From NCBI RefSeq assembly GCF_000218545.1, contig NC_015671.1, positions 1,240,001 through 1,304,000 on the forward strand: DNA of 64,000 nt, given 5' to 3'. A program made the position numbers and the translations under genes. Positions 17,744-27,923 of the stretch are shown one piece after another. Under the pieces are notes generated by a model. It did not search any database, was not told the origin of the DNA, and saw only the letters and a program-made list of their open reading frames with translations. Source of the stretch: Cellulomonas gilvus ATCC 13127. GTDB lineage: Bacteria; Actinomycetota; Actinomycetes; Actinomycetales; Cellulomonadaceae. How positions within the stretch are numbered: position 1 is the stretch's first letter; each line of letters begins with the position of its first letter.

Positions 17744-18712
17744 CACGTCGGGGCGACTTCGCGCTGGTCGCGGTCGCGGGCGTGCTCTGGGGGACGGGCG
17801 GCCTGGCGGGCGCCGAGCTCGCCGACGCCGCCGGGCTCTCGTCGGGTGCGGTGGCATCGTCCCGGTTGCTCGGGGGCGGGGGGCTCCTGCTGGTGACCGT
17901 CGCGCTGCGGGGTGGGCTGCGGCGCGTCCCCCGCACGCGTGCCGCGGGCGTCCAGGTGCTCGCGACCGCGGTGCTGATCGCGGTGTTCGAGGCCGCGTAC
18001 TTCGCCGCGGTGGCACGTGCGGGCGTCGCGGTCGCGACGCTGGTCACGCTCGGCGCCGCACCCGTCCTCGTCGCGACGCTGTCCGCGGTGCGCGCCCGCA
18101 CCTGGCCGGCACCCCGCACGGTGCTGGCGCTCGTGCTCGCGCTCGTGGGCCTCGCCGCTCTCGTGCTGGGGCGCGGTGCGCACGGGTCGGCCGACGTCGG
18201 CGGGATCCTCCTCGCGCTCGGTGCCGCGGTCGCGTTCGGCGGGCTCACGCTCGTCAACGCGCGCCCGGTCGACGGGCTGGGGGTGAGCAGCCTCACGGCG
18301 CTCGCGTTCACGCTCGGTGGTGCCCTGCTCGTCCCGTACGCGATGCTCGGCCCCGGCGGGTTCGCGCTGCCGCACGACGGTGCGGGCTGGTGGTGGCTCG
18401 TCTACCTCGCGGCGGTCCCGACCGCCGCGGCGTACGTCGCGTACTTCACGGGCCTGCGGACCGTGCCCGCCACGGTCGCGACGCTGCTGTCGCTCCTCGA
18501 GCCCGTGACCGCCGCGGTCCTCGCGACGCTCGTGCGCGACGAACGGCTCGGCGCGGCGGGCGTGCTCGGTGCGGCATCGCTGGTGGCGGCTGTGGTCGTC
18601 CTGCGCCCACGCGACGCACACTCGCCTACGATGGTCCGGCCCGGCGACGCCGCCGAGCACTCGCGCCACCCCGCGCTGACCGAGCACGGGGCGTCTATCC
18701 CAGGAGTCATGC

Positions 18713-21481
<2,769 letters not shown>

Positions 21482-21504
21482 ACCGGGCGGCCACGGGCCG
21501 CGCG

Positions 21505-21542
21505 ACGACGAAGGCCGGGGCGCCCGTCCCGGCCTTCGTCGT
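21505..21542 (+). terminator. Intrinsic terminator after secA
   Basis: A 15-bp perfect stem (21505-21519 with 21528-21542) and an 8-base loop lie 24 bases after the secA stop. The symmetrical hairpin sits between convergent genes and may work in both directions. Confidence 0.75.
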
Positions 21543-21543
21543 G

Positions 21544-21603
21544 CCCGTGCCCACCGCCCGTGCCCACCGCCCGTGCCCACCGCCCTGCCCACCGCCCTGC
21601 CCG
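21544..21603 (+). repeat. 13-bp tandem repeat
   Basis: Three perfect copies of CCCGTGCCCACCG (21544-21582) are followed by one 12-base copy lacking the G (21583-21594) and a partial copy. The array starts two bases after the secA terminator and lies in the convergent gap before the Rv3235-like gene. It opens frames on the plus strand, but no gene is supported. Confidence 0.85.
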
Positions 21604-21660
21604 CAGGAGCCCGCGCCTGCCGAGCCGGTCGTCACCAGGTCGCGCGCGCCGGGCGAGGGG

Positions 21661-22269
21661 TCAGCCGATCTCCAGCGCCGTGACGCGCCAGGCGCGGCGG
21701 TGGACCTCCAGGCGCATCGCGACCGCCCGGATGCGGACGCCGTCGTCGACCACCGCGGTCGCCTCGACCACGCACGGCTCGATCCGGCACGTCCGCACGG
21801 TGCGCACGGCGACGCCCCGGCCGCTCACGCGGGGGCCGATCGCGCGCACGGTCACGTGCGCCCGGGCCTGCAGGAGGTCGAACACGCCGGGAGCGAGCCA
21901 CCGCGCGAGCTGTGCCACCGGGCGTCGGCCCACGAGCGCCTCGACGCTCGCGAGCGCGAGCGTGCGTGCCAGCACGCGCGGGTCGCCGTCCGGGGGTGCG
22001 GAGACGGGCTCGTCGTCGCGCAGCGCGGCCTCGACGGGCGCACGATCGGCCGCGCGCAGCACCGCGATCCTGGTCCGGAGCGTGTGGGCCGGCGCGGGCG
22101 CCCCGGCGGACGACGGACGTGGCTGGACGGCCGGCTCCGGATCCACGAGCGGACGCACGCGGGGGAGCGAGGGGCGCGTGGGCGGCCCCGGGCGGACCCG
22201 GCCCGTGCGCAGGTCGTGCGCGAGCGCGCGCTCCAGCGGACCGACGGGCGCGACAGCCAGCGCGCTCAT
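21661..22269 (-). CDS. Rv3235-like family protein
   Basis: A 202-residue protein resembling the actinobacterial Rv3235 family. Its N-terminus is Pro/Arg-rich (about 1-75). The conserved C-terminal part follows, with LARTLALASVEALVGRRPV, QLARWLAPGVFDLLQAR and a beta-rich end (AVAMRLEVHRRAWRVTALEI). The fold resembles small SecA-associated or NTF2-like domains, but no function is known. Mycobacterial Rv3235 also lies near secA. ATG 22269 overlaps the LysM gene stop (ATGA), so both form one leftward unit converging on secA. Confidence 0.72.
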   Translation of the reverse strand: MSALAVAPVGPLERALAHDLRTGRVRPGPPTRPSLPRVRPLVDPEPAVQPRPSSAGAPAPAHTLRTRIAVLRAADRAPVEAALRDDEPVSAPPDGDPRVLARTLALASVEALVGRRPVAQLARWLAPGVFDLLQARAHVTVRAIGPRVSGRGVAVRTVRTCRIEPCVVEATAVVDDGVRIRAVAMRLEVHRRAWRVTALEIG

Positions 22270-23024
22270 CGGGCGGCCTCCGCCGGGACCTGCAGCACCT
22301 GGCCGGGCCGGATGACGTCGGGGTCGGACCCGATCGTCTCCCGGTTGGCCTCCCACCACGCCGGCCACGCCTCGGCGATGCGCTCCGGCGTCGCGTCGTC
22401 GCCGAGGTGCGTGGCGGCGATCGTCCACAGCGACTCGCCCGCGCGCACGCGGTGCACCTCGCCGCGTGCGTCGGCGTGCGCCGTCGCGCGGAGGTGGCCG
22501 GGTGCGTCCGTGCGCGACTCCCCGTCGGTCACCGCGACCGACCACCCGAGCGCGGGCCCGTCCGCACCGCGCAGGTCCGCGGCGCCCGTCCCGGGCGACC
22601 ACACGTGCGCGGTCGCGACCGTCCCGACCGAGGGGCCGGACGAGACCAGCGGCGGCGCCGTGGCGCCCGCACCGGTGGCCACGAGGCCCACGCCGATGCC
22701 GGCCCCCGCCACACCGGCCACCACCCGGCGCACCACCGCGGGAGCGCAGCGGCGCAGCGCGTCCTCGCCCGCGCGCCATCGCGCTCCGAGCACGCGGCCC
22801 GCGACGCACGCCGCGCCGAGGCCGCACGCGAGCGCGAGCCACGCGCACACGAGCGCTCCGAGCACGGCGACCGCGACGAGCACCACGTCGTCGACCCGCA
22901 GCGGGCCGCCGGAGCCGAGGCCTGCGCGCGCTGCCAGGCCCAGTGCCACGGCGCACGCCGCTGCGGATGCGCCGGCCAGCGCGAGAAGTGCGCCGGTGGT
23001 GGCGCCTCGTGTCCGGTGATGCAT
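22266..23024 (-). CDS. LysM domain membrane protein
   Basis: A 252-residue protein with three hydrophobic helices in the first ~130 residues (near 12-35, 42-70 and 95-118). A linker follows, then one C-terminal LysM domain (about 190-248: VRAGESLWTIAATHLGDDA ... IRPGQVLQVP). It probably sits in the membrane and contacts peptidoglycan. ATG 23024 is chosen because AGGGGG lies about six bases upstream; a longer frame would add 54 residues that cross the divergent promoter. A 12-bp palindrome (23034-23045) overlaps the leader. Its stop overlaps the Rv3235-like gene start. Confidence 0.8.
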   Translation of the reverse strand: MHHRTRGATTGALLALAGASAAACAVALGLAARAGLGSGGPLRVDDVVLVAVAVLGALVCAWLALACGLGAACVAGRVLGARWRAGEDALRRCAPAVVRRVVAGVAGAGIGVGLVATGAGATAPPLVSSGPSVGTVATAHVWSPGTGAADLRGADGPALGWSVAVTDGESRTDAPGHLRATAHADARGEVHRVRAGESLWTIAATHLGDDATPERIAEAWPAWWEANRETIGSDPDVIRPGQVLQVPAEAAR

Positions 23025-23157
23025 GAGGACCCCCTGAACGTTCAGATGATGCCGTTTGATGACGTTACGTGCGCCTAGGTGTACCGACATCTGAGCGGTA
23101 TGTCCAGTGCCGAGGTCCGACGGCCTCGGTCGAACGGCCGACCCGTACGGTGGTCGG

Positions 23158-23685
23158 GTGCGATGGGAGTCGTTGTTCGCGGACATGGAGGCGCAGCTCG
23201 ACGCGGCACGTGAGCAGGGGCTGCGTGACGAGGTCGCCGAGCTGACCCGCGCCGAGCGGGCTCAGGTCACGCTCGTCGACCGCCTGCGCGCGACGCGCGG
23301 AGGCACGTTGCGGGTGCTGCTCCGCGACGGTCAGACGGTGGGCGGCGCGGTGGTCGAGGCCGCGCCCCAGTGGGTGCTCGTGGCGTCCGACGCGACCAGG
23401 CGCGTGCTCGTGCCCGCGACGGCGGTCACGGGCGTCGTCGGCCTCTCCGCGCTCGCGGCGCCCCCGCCGGGCACGGCCGAGCGTGCGCTGTCGCTGGGCC
23501 ACGCGTTGCGCGCGCTGGCCCGCGACCGTGCCGAGGTGCGTGTGGACGCGCTGGGGGTGCGTGTGGCGGGTCGGGTCGAGCGCGTCGGGGCGGACCACGT
23601 CGACGTGCTGCCGGCCGACGCGGGTCCGGGCGGCGCCGCGTGGGCGCTCAGGTTCGACGCGCTGATGGCGGTGCGGTCAGGCTGA
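23158..23685 (+). CDS. Conserved hypothetical protein, possible LSm/SH3-like barrel
   Basis: A 175-residue protein I do not recognise by function. Residues 1-45 are helical and charged (WESLFADMEAQLDAAREQG). Two similar beta-rich modules follow: residues 50-95 (LRVLLRDGQTVGGAVVEAAP) and 125-170 (VRVDALGVRVAGRVERVGAD), joined by a helix (LSLGHALRALARDRA). This resembles small Sm-like or SH3-like barrels; the fold is inferred from pattern only. GTG 23158 has TACGGT (23146-23151) six bases upstream, a leaderless arrangement. It is divergent from the LysM gene and convergent with the HTH gene. Confidence 0.68.
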   Translation: MRWESLFADMEAQLDAAREQGLRDEVAELTRAERAQVTLVDRLRATRGGTLRVLLRDGQTVGGAVVEAAPQWVLVASDATRRVLVPATAVTGVVGLSALAAPPPGTAERALSLGHALRALARDRAEVRVDALGVRVAGRVERVGADHVDVLPADAGPGGAAWALRFDALMAVRSG

Positions 23686-23696
23686 GGCCTGCGCGT

Positions 23697-23918
23697 TCAC
23701 TCCTCCTCGAACGACGCGCCGCTCGCGATGCGCTCACGCGTGCGCGCCTTCTGGCGGTCCACGTACGCGTCGAGGTCCTCGACGCCCACGCGCCAGATCT
23801 TGCGCCCGCCGAGCTGGAACGCCTCGAGCTCGCCCGTGGTCACCATCGAGCGGACCTGGCCCACGGAGACGCCGAGGATCTCGGCCACGTCGGCGAGGGA
23901 GAGGTACTGCTGCGGCAT
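23697..23918 (-). CDS. Short helix-turn-helix protein, BldC/excisionase-like
   Basis: A 73-residue protein made almost wholly of a MerR/excisionase-type winged helix (LSLADVAEILGVSVGQVRSMV), followed by LEAFQLGGRKIWRVGVEDLDAYVD and a charged tail. It resembles BldC-like small DNA-binding proteins that are common in actinobacteria. BldC itself is a developmental regulator in Streptomyces; a regulatory role here is likely, but its targets are unknown. ATG 23918 is preceded at six bases by CAGACT (23930-23925), a leaderless start. The SAF/CpaB-like gene lies divergently 154 bases away and is a candidate target. Confidence 0.82.
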   Translation of the reverse strand: MPQQYLSLADVAEILGVSVGQVRSMVTTGELEAFQLGGRKIWRVGVEDLDAYVDRQKARTRERIASGASFEEE

Positions 23919-24071
23919 GCCCGCAGTCTGGCACGGGGGCGGACCCGCACCCGCTTCATCCACAGCGGCGCGGACACCCCTGATGTCCGGGTTGCCCGGT
24001 ACGGCAGGATACGGGGGCCGGGACGTGCGCCGTAAGGGGGCGGCGTCCACGCGACGACGAAGGAGCCCGAC

Positions 24072-24746
24072 GTGGACACTGCGCTGCTCGACCTCCCGGC
24101 GCCCACCGCGGCGCGGCTGCGCCGGCCCGGCTGGCGTGACCCGCGGCTGCTGGCGGGGATCGCGATGGTCGCGGCGGCCGTGGCGCTCGGCGCGTGGGCG
24201 GTGCGGACCGCGCAGGCCACCGTCGCGGTGTACGCGGTGCGGGACACGCTCGTGCCCGGCGCCACGCTGGATGCCGACGACCTCCTGGTGGTGGACGTGC
24301 GGGTGCCCGACGCGGCGCTCGCGGGCTACCTGCCCGCCGACGAGGCCGTGCCGCAGGACGCGGTGCTGCTGCGGACGGTCGGCGCGGGGGAGCTGCTGCC
24401 GCGTTCCGCCGTGGGTGCCGCGGCCGACGTCGCGGTCCGGCCGATCGCGGTACCCGTGGACTCGCGCCCGTCGGACGAGGTGGTCCCGGGTGCGGTGGTC
24501 GACGTGTGGTTCACACCCGCAGCGCCGACGGGTTCGGCCGCGCGGGACGCCGAGCCCGGCGCACCGCGCCTGCTGGCGGCGGGCGTCACGGTCGCGGAGG
24601 TCGCCACGCCCGACGGCGCGTTCTCCGCGGGCGGGTCGAGCGTCGTGCACGTGCTGGTGCCGCAGGACGGGCTGCCGGACCTGCTGACCGCCCTCGCGGC
24701 CGACGGCACGCTCGTGACCGTCCCGGTCCCCGGCTCGGGGCGCTGA
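24072..24746 (+). CDS. SAF domain protein, CpaB/RcpC-like
   Basis: A 224-residue protein with one N-terminal transmembrane helix (about 27-47). A SAF domain follows (about 52-115: VYAVRDTLVPGATLDADDLLVVDV ... LLRTVGAGELLPRSAV) and then a beta-rich C-terminal part. This is the architecture of CpaB/RcpC, which supports the secretin or pilus channel in tad systems. No tad secretin, pilin or CpaF ATPase is visible in the window. GTG 24072 is preceded by AAGGAG. The CpaE-like gene begins three bases after its stop, so both are one operon. Confidence 0.78.
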   Translation: MDTALLDLPAPTAARLRRPGWRDPRLLAGIAMVAAAVALGAWAVRTAQATVAVYAVRDTLVPGATLDADDLLVVDVRVPDAALAGYLPADEAVPQDAVLLRTVGAGELLPRSAVGAAADVAVRPIAVPVDSRPSDEVVPGAVVDVWFTPAAPTGSAARDAEPGAPRLLAAGVTVAEVATPDGAFSAGGSSVVHVLVPQDGLPDLLTALAADGTLVTVPVPGSGR

Positions 24747-24749
24747 CGC

Positions 24750-26024
24750 GTGGCCACGACGGTGGGCGTGCTGTGCGCGGTCCGCGGCCCGGCCGAGGTG
24801 CTCGTGGTGCGCGCGCTCGACGACGACGCCGGCCTGCACGTGACGCGCCGGTGCGCGGACCTCGCCGAGCTGCACGCCGCGGCGGAGGCGGGCCTCGGCC
24901 GGGTCGCGGTCGTCTCGGGCGACCTCGACCTGCTCGACCTGACCGCCGTGGCCACGCTCAGGTCCGCGGGGGTCGCGCTCGTCGCGCTCCTGGACCCGGA
25001 ACGCTCGTCGTCGGCGGACCGCGCACGCCTGGCGGGCGCTGACCTGGTCCTCGACCTGCCGACGGACGGGGCGGCCGCACGTGCGCTGGTCGAGCGCGTG
25101 CTCGCGCTCGCGGCCGAGGCGCAGACCGCCGGCCCGGACCCGTGGGACGCCACACCCGCACCGGCCGCCCGCACCGAGCGGGGCCGGGTCGTCGCGGTGT
25201 GGGGACCCACGGGTGCGCCCGGCAGGTCGACGGTCGCGCTGCACACGGCCGCCGAGATCGCCGCACAGGGGGTCCCGACGCTCCTGGTGGACGCGGACAC
25301 GTACGGCGGCTGCCAGGCGCAGCTGCTGGGCGTGCTGGACGACGCACCGGGCCTCGCGGCCGCGGCGCGCAGCGCGGGGCAGGGCGTGCTCGACCTGGTG
25401 ACCCTCGCGCGGGTCGCGCCGTACGTCGCGCCCGACCTGCGGCTGCTGTCCGGCATCCAGCGGCCGGACCGCTGGCCCGAGCTGCCCGGTCCGGCGCTCG
25501 ACGCCGTGTGGGTCGTCGCGCGCTCGCTCGCGGCCGTGACCGTGATCGACTGCGGCTTCAGCCTCGAGCAGGACGAGGTGCTGAGCTACGACACGCGCGC
25601 GCCGCGCCGGAACGCGGCGACGCTCGGCGCGCTCACGGTCGCGGACGACGTGGTCGTGGTCGGCGCGGCGGACCCCGTGGGCATCCAGCGGCTCGTGCGG
25701 GCGCTCGGCGAGCTCGCCGAGCTGGGCACCGGTGCGCGGCGCCACGTGGTCGTCAACCGCGTGCGGGCGTCGGTCGCGGGTGCGCAGCCGGCCCGCGCGG
25801 TGGCGCGGGCGCTCGAACGGTACGCGGGTGTGCACGACGCGGTGCTGGTCCCGGACGACCAGGCGGGGCTCGACGCGGCGGTGCTCGAGGCCCGCACGCT
25901 GCGTGAGATCGCGCCGGGCTCGCCCGCTCGTCGCGCGCTCGCGGAGCTGGCCGGGCGGCTGGTCGCTCCCCGCACGCCCGCGCAGGAGACCGCGCCCGGC
26001 CTGGCCGGGGTCGCTCGGGCGTGA
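24750..26024 (+). CDS. CpaE/MinD-like ATPase-fold protein with degenerate P-loop
   Basis: A 424-residue protein. Residues 1-125 form a receiver-like domain (VSGDLDLLDLTA, GVALVALLDPE), as in CpaE. Residues 145-400 form a MinD/ParA-like fold with VDADTYGGCQAQLLG, VTVIDCGFSLEQDE and a VVVNRVRASV segment. The P-loop reads GPTGAPGRST: the lysine of the GK(S/T) motif is Arg and the deviant Walker A N-terminal lysine is missing, so normal ATP hydrolysis is doubtful. CpaE positions pilus machinery at the pole. It lies three bases after the SAF gene. Its role without tad genes nearby is unclear. Confidence 0.75.
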   Translation: MATTVGVLCAVRGPAEVLVVRALDDDAGLHVTRRCADLAELHAAAEAGLGRVAVVSGDLDLLDLTAVATLRSAGVALVALLDPERSSSADRARLAGADLVLDLPTDGAAARALVERVLALAAEAQTAGPDPWDATPAPAARTERGRVVAVWGPTGAPGRSTVALHTAAEIAAQGVPTLLVDADTYGGCQAQLLGVLDDAPGLAAAARSAGQGVLDLVTLARVAPYVAPDLRLLSGIQRPDRWPELPGPALDAVWVVARSLAAVTVIDCGFSLEQDEVLSYDTRAPRRNAATLGALTVADDVVVVGAADPVGIQRLVRALGELAELGTGARRHVVVNRVRASVAGAQPARAVARALERYAGVHDAVLVPDDQAGLDAAVLEARTLREIAPGSPARRALAELAGRLVAPRTPAQETAPGLAGVARA

Positions 26025-26086
26025 CGACCGACGCACGCTGAGCGCGGCGCCCGGCCCGGTGCCGGGGGAGCGGGCAGGATGGACGC

Positions 26087-26551
26087 GTGCGCCTCTACCT
26101 GCCTGCGACCCTCGACGAGCTGACCGCGACGACCGAGGGCGACGCGCTGCTCGCCGGACGCACCGCGCACGCGGTGACGCAGGCGCTGCGCGCCGCGCTG
26201 CCCGACGAGGACGAGGAGGGCTGGGAGTTCGCCGCCCACCTGGCCGCGGCGGACGACAGCCTGGACCTGCTCCGGTCGCGGCCGGAGGCTCCCGCCCTGC
26301 GGCTCGTCGTCACGGTGGACGTGCCCGACGACGCGGTCGGCGTCGGGCCGCAGCCGGGCGCGACGCCCAGCGCGGTGCTGCTGACGCGTGCCGCGACCCT
26401 CGCCGAGGTCGCGTGCGTCCACGTGGACGAGCCGGCGGTCGCCGGCGACGTGCGGGCGGCGCTGTCGGGCGACGTCGCGGCGGACGAGCGCGTCGCCGAG
26501 GCGGACCTGCTCTGGTACGACGTCTCCGAGATCGGCGACATCCCGACCTGA
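26087..26551 (+). CDS. DUF6912-like conserved hypothetical protein
   Basis: A 154-residue soluble acidic protein beginning MRLYLPATLDEL, followed by RTAHAVTQALRAALPDEDEEG, a VTVDVPDD strand, and a conserved end ADLLWYDVSEI. It resembles the actinobacterial DUF6912 family, for which no function is known; the family name is from memory and moderately sure. GTG 26087 has CAGGAT (26075-26080) six bases upstream, so translation is probably leaderless. A short hairpin (26554-26571) follows the stop, and the tRNA-Gln promoter lies beyond. Confidence 0.7.
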   Translation: MRLYLPATLDELTATTEGDALLAGRTAHAVTQALRAALPDEDEEGWEFAAHLAAADDSLDLLRSRPEAPALRLVVTVDVPDDAVGVGPQPGATPSAVLLTRAATLAEVACVHVDEPAVAGDVRAALSGDVAADERVAEADLLWYDVSEIGDIPT

Positions 26552-26591
26552 GCCTCCGCGCCGGTGCGGAGCGGTCCACGAACCGGCGGGT

Positions 26592-26620
26592 TTGGTCGCA
26601 GGCAGGCGACCAGGTATCGT
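26592..26620 (+). promoter_or_regulatory. tRNA-Gln promoter
   Basis: TTGGTC at 26592-26597 and TATCGT at 26615-26620 are separated by exactly 17 bases. Transcription would begin about 60 bases before the mature tRNA. Confidence 0.72.
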
Positions 26621-26688
26621 TCTCGGCCGGTACGACGTCCCATTCACGGGCCCTCCGGGGTCACGGAATAGGGGGACGGAATACCTCT

Positions 26689-26760
26689 TGGGGTATGGTG
26701 TAATTGGCAGCACGACTGATTCTGGTTCAGTTAGTCTAGGTTCGAGTCCTGGTACCCCAG
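26689..26760 (+). tRNA. tRNA-Gln (CTG)
   Basis: A 72-base cloverleaf. Acceptor TGGGGTA pairs with TACCCCA (26753-26759) with discriminator G. The D-loop has AATTGG. Anticodon stem ACTGA/TCAGT encloses loop TTCTGGT with anticodon CTG. The T-loop is TTCGAGT. No CCA is encoded. It decodes CAG, the dominant Gln codon in this GC-rich genome. Confidence 0.95.
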
Positions 26761-26783
26761 CGCGAGCACCGCTGACCTGCGAG

Positions 26784-26813
26784 TTCGGAGCAGTCCGAAG
26801 GATCAGGTAGAGT
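26784..26813 (+). promoter_or_regulatory. Probable tRNA-Glu promoter
   Basis: TTCGGA at 26784-26789 and TAGAGT at 26808-26813 lie 18 bases apart in the 95-base gap between the two tRNAs. Read-through from the tRNA-Gln promoter is also possible, since no terminator separates them. Confidence 0.5.
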
Positions 26814-26855
26814 GTTCACTCGTCCGCGAGGCCCCCGGGTCCCGCAGGCTGACAG

Positions 26856-26928
26856 GCCCCCGTTGTGTAGCGGCCTAGCACGCCGCCCTCTCACGGCGGT
26901 AGCGCCGGTTCGAATCCGGTCGGGGGTA
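26856..26928 (+). tRNA. tRNA-Glu (CTC)
   Basis: A 73-base cloverleaf. Acceptor GCCCCCG pairs with CGGGGGT, with a terminal G-T wobble and discriminator A. The anticodon stem is CCGCC/GGCGG and the loop contains CTC. The T-arm CCGG-TTCGAAT-CCGG is canonical. No CCA is encoded. A strong hairpin follows six bases later. Confidence 0.95.
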
Positions 26929-26933
26929 CGTCG

Positions 26934-26965
26934 AAAGGCCCGGTCACCCAGGTGACCGGGCCTTT
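26934..26965 (+). terminator. Intrinsic terminator after tRNA-Glu
   Basis: A 15-bp perfect inverted repeat (26934-26948 with 26951-26965) is flanked by AAA and TTT, one of the few hairpins in the window with a short T run. Confidence 0.8.
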
Positions 26966-27034
26966 GTCGTCGGTGGGTCCGGGACGCCCTGGGGCCGCCC
27001 GCACGGCGTGTGAGATGCGTCTCCCGGAGACGAC

Positions 27035-27067
27035 GGAGGCCCGCCCGCACGTCGCGGACGGGCCTCC
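27035..27067 (-). terminator. Probable terminator of the IclR-family gene
   Basis: Arms 27035-27048 and 27054-27067 pair over nine bases, one mismatch and four more bases, 18 bases past the stop of the leftward regulator gene. No T tract is seen. Confidence 0.5.
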
Positions 27068-27084
27068 GGGGTCGGGACGGGCGG

Positions 27085-27804
27085 TCAGTCCGCGGTGCGG
27101 CGCAGCACCTCGGTCAGCCGGTTGGCGGCCGAGACCACGGCGGCGGCGTGCAGGCGCCCCGGCTGCCGGGTGAGCCGCTCGAGCGGCCCGGAGACCGAGA
27201 CGGCCGCCACGACGCGCCCGGACGGGCCGCGCACGGGTGCGGACACCGACGCGACGCCCACCTCGCGCTCGGACACCGACTGCGCCCAGCCGCGGCGGCG
27301 CACGCCGGACAGGATCGTCGCGGTGAACTTGGCGCCCTGGAGACCGCGGTGCAGCCGGTCGGGCTCCTCCCACGCCAGCAGGACCTGGGCCGCGGAGCCC
27401 GCCTGCATGGTCAGCGTCGCGCCCACGGGGATCGAGTCGCGCAGGCCGATGGGACGCTCGGCTGCGGCCACGCAGATGCGCTGGTCGCCCTGGCGGCGGT
27501 AGAGCTGTGCGCTCTCGCCGGTGTGGTCGCGCACGGCCGCGAGCACCGGGCCCGCGGCGGCCAGGAGGCGGTCCTCGCCCGCCGCCGTCGCGAGCTCCGA
27601 CAGGCGCGGCCCGAGCACGAACCGCCCCTGCATGTCGCGTGCGACCAGGCGGTGGTGCTCGAGCGCGACGGCCAGGCGGTGGGCCGTCGGGCGGGCAAGA
27701 TGGGTGGCGGTCACGAGCTGCGCGAGGGTGGCCGGACCCGCCTCGAGCGCGCTGAGAACGGATGCGGCCTTGTCCAGCACGCCGACTCCGCTAGAGTTGT
27801 CCAT
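27085..27804 (-). CDS. IclR-family regulator, likely controlling leuCD (NdgR/LtbR-like)
   Basis: A 239-residue IclR-type regulator. The N-terminal winged helix (10-65) contains ATLAQLVTATHLARPTAHRLAVAL, and the effector domain (about 80-235) includes VGATLTMQAGSAAQVLLAW. Divergent pairing with leuC is conserved in actinobacteria, where the regulator is NdgR (Streptomyces) or LtbR (Corynebacterium) and controls leucine biosynthesis; assignment here rests on context and similarity. ATG 27804 begins MDNSSGVGVLDKAASVL, with CAATAT (27816-27811) six bases upstream, consistent with a leaderless start. An inverted repeat at 27817-27837 abuts this -10 and may be its own operator. Confidence 0.88.
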   Translation of the reverse strand: MDNSSGVGVLDKAASVLSALEAGPATLAQLVTATHLARPTAHRLAVALEHHRLVARDMQGRFVLGPRLSELATAAGEDRLLAAAGPVLAAVRDHTGESAQLYRRQGDQRICVAAAERPIGLRDSIPVGATLTMQAGSAAQVLLAWEEPDRLHRGLQGAKFTATILSGVRRRGWAQSVSEREVGVASVSAPVRGPSGRVVAAVSVSGPLERLTRQPGRLHAAAVVSAANRLTEVLRRTAD

Positions 27805-27816
27805 AGGCCGATATTG

Positions 27817-27837
27817 GCGTCTCGCAGGCTGAGATGC
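27817..27837. promoter_or_regulatory. Candidate IclR-family operator between regulator and leuC
   Basis: GCGTCTC (27817-27823), seven bases, then GAGATGC (27831-27837) form an imperfect inverted repeat. It abuts the regulator's -10 (27811-27816) and lies 87 bases upstream of leuC. The same half-sites recur fused as GAGATGCGTCTC at 27012-27023, downstream of the regulator gene. Confidence 0.45.
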
Positions 27838-27923
27838 AAGTACCGACGCGCGAACACCGCCCCGCAGGGCGGAACGACCCCGGGACAACCCCCACCCGGA
27901 CGAGCAGAACAGGACCGCACAAC

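Noticed and set aside
21541-23019. Plus-strand frame beginning in the 13-bp repeats
   Set aside because: It reads through the tandem repeat and then antisense to the Rv3235-like and LysM genes, with no protein features.
21661-26024. Cluster of uncharacterised genes as a mobile island
   Set aside because: No integrase, repeat ends or change of codon use; GC content matches the flanks and the secA-Rv3235 neighbourhood is conserved in actinobacteria.
26689-26928. tRNA pair as an integration site with a nearby element
   Set aside because: No integrase gene or repeated tRNA 3' end is present. The flanking genes are chromosomal core.
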